Assembly (NCBI GenBank): GCA_028692205.1
Contig: JAQUXV010000163.1
Coordinates: forward strand, 1 to 6,369
Direction of reading: 5' to 3'
Source: Eubacteriales bacterium
GTDB lineage: Bacteria > Bacillota_A > Clostridia > Christensenellales > Aristaeellaceae
Length of the DNA stretch: 6,369 nucleotides
Shown: piece by piece, positions 5,119 through 6,369 of the stretch
Numbering within the stretch: the stretch's first letter is position 1
Layout: every line of letters starts with the position of its first letter
Translations under genes and position numbers: made by a program
The notes under the pieces: generated by a model
Told to the model about the DNA's origin: nothing
The model's input: only the letters and a program-made list of their open reading frames with translations
The model's database searches: none

Positions 5119-6303
5119 TTATTCTTCCGCGTAGGATTGTCCGTAAATAAACTCCTGCATCGCCTGAATGTTCGCCAGCTTCTTCGCGTCGCTGCGGAAG
5201 GCCGTATAGGTTGCGCCGTTTACGTTTTTATACTTCCATGTGTCGTCCATCGGCAGGCGGAACTGCTCCAATACGCTTTCACCGCTTTGCAGATTGCTCA
5301 TCGCCGTTCCGCTGATCACCAGCCCGCCCAGGCTCACCATATCCGCAGCTGTCAGGTTGGTTTTTCCGAAAGGCAGCGCCGTTTGGATCAGCTTGACGAG
5401 CGTGCCCATGTCCATGCCGTCCATCACTTTATCCATGAGCGTTTCCAGCAGTTTGCGCTGGCGCTGGGTTCTCATAAAATCGTTGTCGATGCCGCGGATG
5501 CGCGCATAGGTAACCGCCTGCATGCCGTCCAGATGCTGCACGCCTTCGATCGCCTCCACCTTGGCACGCTTCACCGAATCCATCGGCTCCTTACGAAGCT
5601 CGAAATTGATGCGGCTGGCTTCCTTGGAGGTCATATCCAGGTTCACGCCGCCCAGCGCATCAATAATATTCGCCAGCCCGTGGATGTTCACCACCACATA
5701 GCGCTGGATATTCATTTGGAAATTACGGTTGACCGTTTTCATCGCCAAATAGCCGCCAGCGTTCAAATCGCCGTCTTTGCTGCCGTACTTGAACGCGCAG
5801 TTGATGCGTTTGGTGCTCTTGTAACCGGGAACGATCACTTCGGTATCCCGCGTGATGCTGGTAAGCTTTACACTGCCATCCTCCACGTTGATCGAGCAGA
5901 TAATCACCGCGTCGCTCAGGCCGCTTTTCAGCTCCTCGGAGCGGTTATCGACGCCCAGCAGCAGAATATTGATGACGTTGTCCGGCAGCGCTTCATTCAG
6001 TTCCAGATTTTCAATGTCGATCGCTTCGCCGGTCTGGTCGGTTTCCGCAAGGGCGTCCTCTAGTGCGGCAACCGCTTCCGTATCTTCCTGGGTGGTCGCG
6101 TCGGCATTGTCGGCTTCTTCATTGGCCCATTCAAGCCATTGTTCTTTTTCCGTCTCGGATAGATCCGGGTTGTTCTCAATGCTTTCGTCAACATTAGCAG
6201 TATCGCTTGTTTCCGTTCCCGTTGCGAACGCCGCAAGCGGCATCCACACGGCAAGCATGACGCATAGCAATAAGGCGAACAAACGGCTCGGTATACGATT
6301 CAT
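5119..6303 (-). CDS. LytR-CpsA-Psr (LCP) family cell-wall glycopolymer ligase
   Basis: A 394-residue exported protein. LCP enzymes act outside the membrane, moving teichoic-acid or capsule-type polymers from lipid carriers to peptidoglycan. An N-terminal hydrophobic segment (SRLFALLLCVMLAVWMPLAAF, about 6-26) ends in AFA-T, so it may be a cleaved signal peptide rather than the usual permanent anchor. An Asp/Glu-rich, probably disordered region (about 31-105) follows. The LCP domain spans about 110-290: LLLGVDNR (114-121), SDAVIICSIN (130-139), LTSITRDTEVIVPG (147-160) with R152 and D153, KRINCAFKYG (165-174), DALGGVNLDM (215-224), and the end motif HLDGMQAVTYARIRG...DNDFMRTQRQRKLL with R268, R270, D275 and R278. 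The Arg usually before the SD pair is replaced (GLSD, L129). About 100 further residues have no clear match. The ATG at 6303 is chosen because AAGGAGG lies ten bases upstream; a TTG at 6345 is rejected. The exact polymer substrate is unknown. Confidence 0.9.
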   Translation of the reverse strand: MNRIPSRLFALLLCVMLAVWMPLAAFATGTETSDTANVDESIENNPDLSETEKEQWLEWANEEADNADATTQEDTEAVAALEDALAETDQTGEAIDIENLELNEALPDNVINILLLGVDNRSEELKSGLSDAVIICSINVEDGSVKLTSITRDTEVIVPGYKSTKRINCAFKYGSKDGDLNAGGYLAMKTVNRNFQMNIQRYVVVNIHGLANIIDALGGVNLDMTSKEASRINFELRKEPMDSVKRAKVEAIEGVQHLDGMQAVTYARIRGIDNDFMRTQRQRKLLETLMDKVMDGMDMGTLVKLIQTALPFGKTNLTAADMVSLGGLVISGTAMSNLQSGESVLEQFRLPMDDTWKYKNVNGATYTAFRSDAKKLANIQAMQEFIYGQSYAEE

Positions 6304-6313
6304 GAATGGATAT

Positions 6314-6320
6314 CCTCCTT
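6314..6320 (-). promoter_or_regulatory. Ribosome binding site deciding the LCP start
   Basis: AAGGAGG on the minus strand, ten bases before the ATG at 6303. It lies inside the 14-codon extension that a TTG start at 6345 would require, which favours the ATG. Confidence 0.8.
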
Positions 6321-6337
6321 CACATGCGTACTGCGTC

Positions 6338-6355
6338 GTTCGCAAAAATGCGAAC
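6338..6355. repeat. Perfect dyad upstream of the LCP gene
   Basis: GTTCGCA (6338-6344) and TGCGAAC (6349-6355) are perfect 7-base inverted repeats around AAAA. The dyad is 35 bases upstream of the LCP ATG, in its leader or promoter region. It may be an operator or a leader hairpin. It does not match the Gram-positive SOS box, in which the half sites face the other way around a four-base gap. Confidence 0.45.
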
Positions 6356-6369
6356 CTTACGGCGGCAGC

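Noticed and set aside
5137..6063. 308-codon open frame antisense to the LCP gene
   Set aside because: It is rich in His, Ala and Arg without motifs, and the opposite strand carries a full LCP domain with a good ribosome site.
1..6369. CRISPR arrays, insertion sequences, prophage genes or toxin-antitoxin pairs
   Set aside because: No regularly spaced repeats, transposase or phage motifs, or paired small genes are visible on either strand.

Overview
This 6.4-kb window looks like chromosomal DNA from an anaerobic, low-oxygen Gram-positive bacterium, most likely a Clostridia-type Firmicute. The reasons are strong AAGGAGG-type ribosome sites, a two-subunit NfnAB transhydrogenase, a rubrerythrin-like ferritin-fold protein, an exported lipoprotein with a Thr/Ala/Pro linker, an LCP-type wall enzyme, and a tRNA gene that encodes its own CCA. 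The genus cannot be fixed from the sequence alone.

Layout, left to right. A tRNA-Ser(GGA) gene with its -10 box and a stem-loop terminator occupies about 1-167. A leftward three-gene set follows (1853 down to 313), read in the order: cytochrome-b5-like lipoprotein, four-helix membrane protein with heme-ligand-type histidines, stand-alone ferritin-like diiron protein. A 290-bp divergent control region (1854-2144) is rich in inverted repeats. It contains a good promoter for the rightward set (2145 to 4828): ridA, nfnA, nfnB. A convergent intergenic region (4829-5118) holds two strong hairpins. The last gene, leftward from 6303 to 5119, encodes an exported LytR-CpsA-Psr (LCP) family protein; its promoter is probably outside the window.

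How the genes fit together. The rightward operon centres on NfnAB, which balances ferredoxin, NADH and NADPH pools by flavin-based electron bifurcation. RidA, which clears reactive enamine/imine intermediates, appears to be made from the same message. The leftward set has one candidate redox protein for each compartment: a heme lipoprotein outside the membrane, a b-type cytochrome in it, and a diiron protein in the cytoplasm. I infer a small transmembrane electron-transfer or oxidative-stress module; this is the most interesting part of the window and its function is not established by the sequence. Both redox operons diverge from one control region, so shared redox regulation is possible. The tRNA and LCP genes look like unrelated neighbours.
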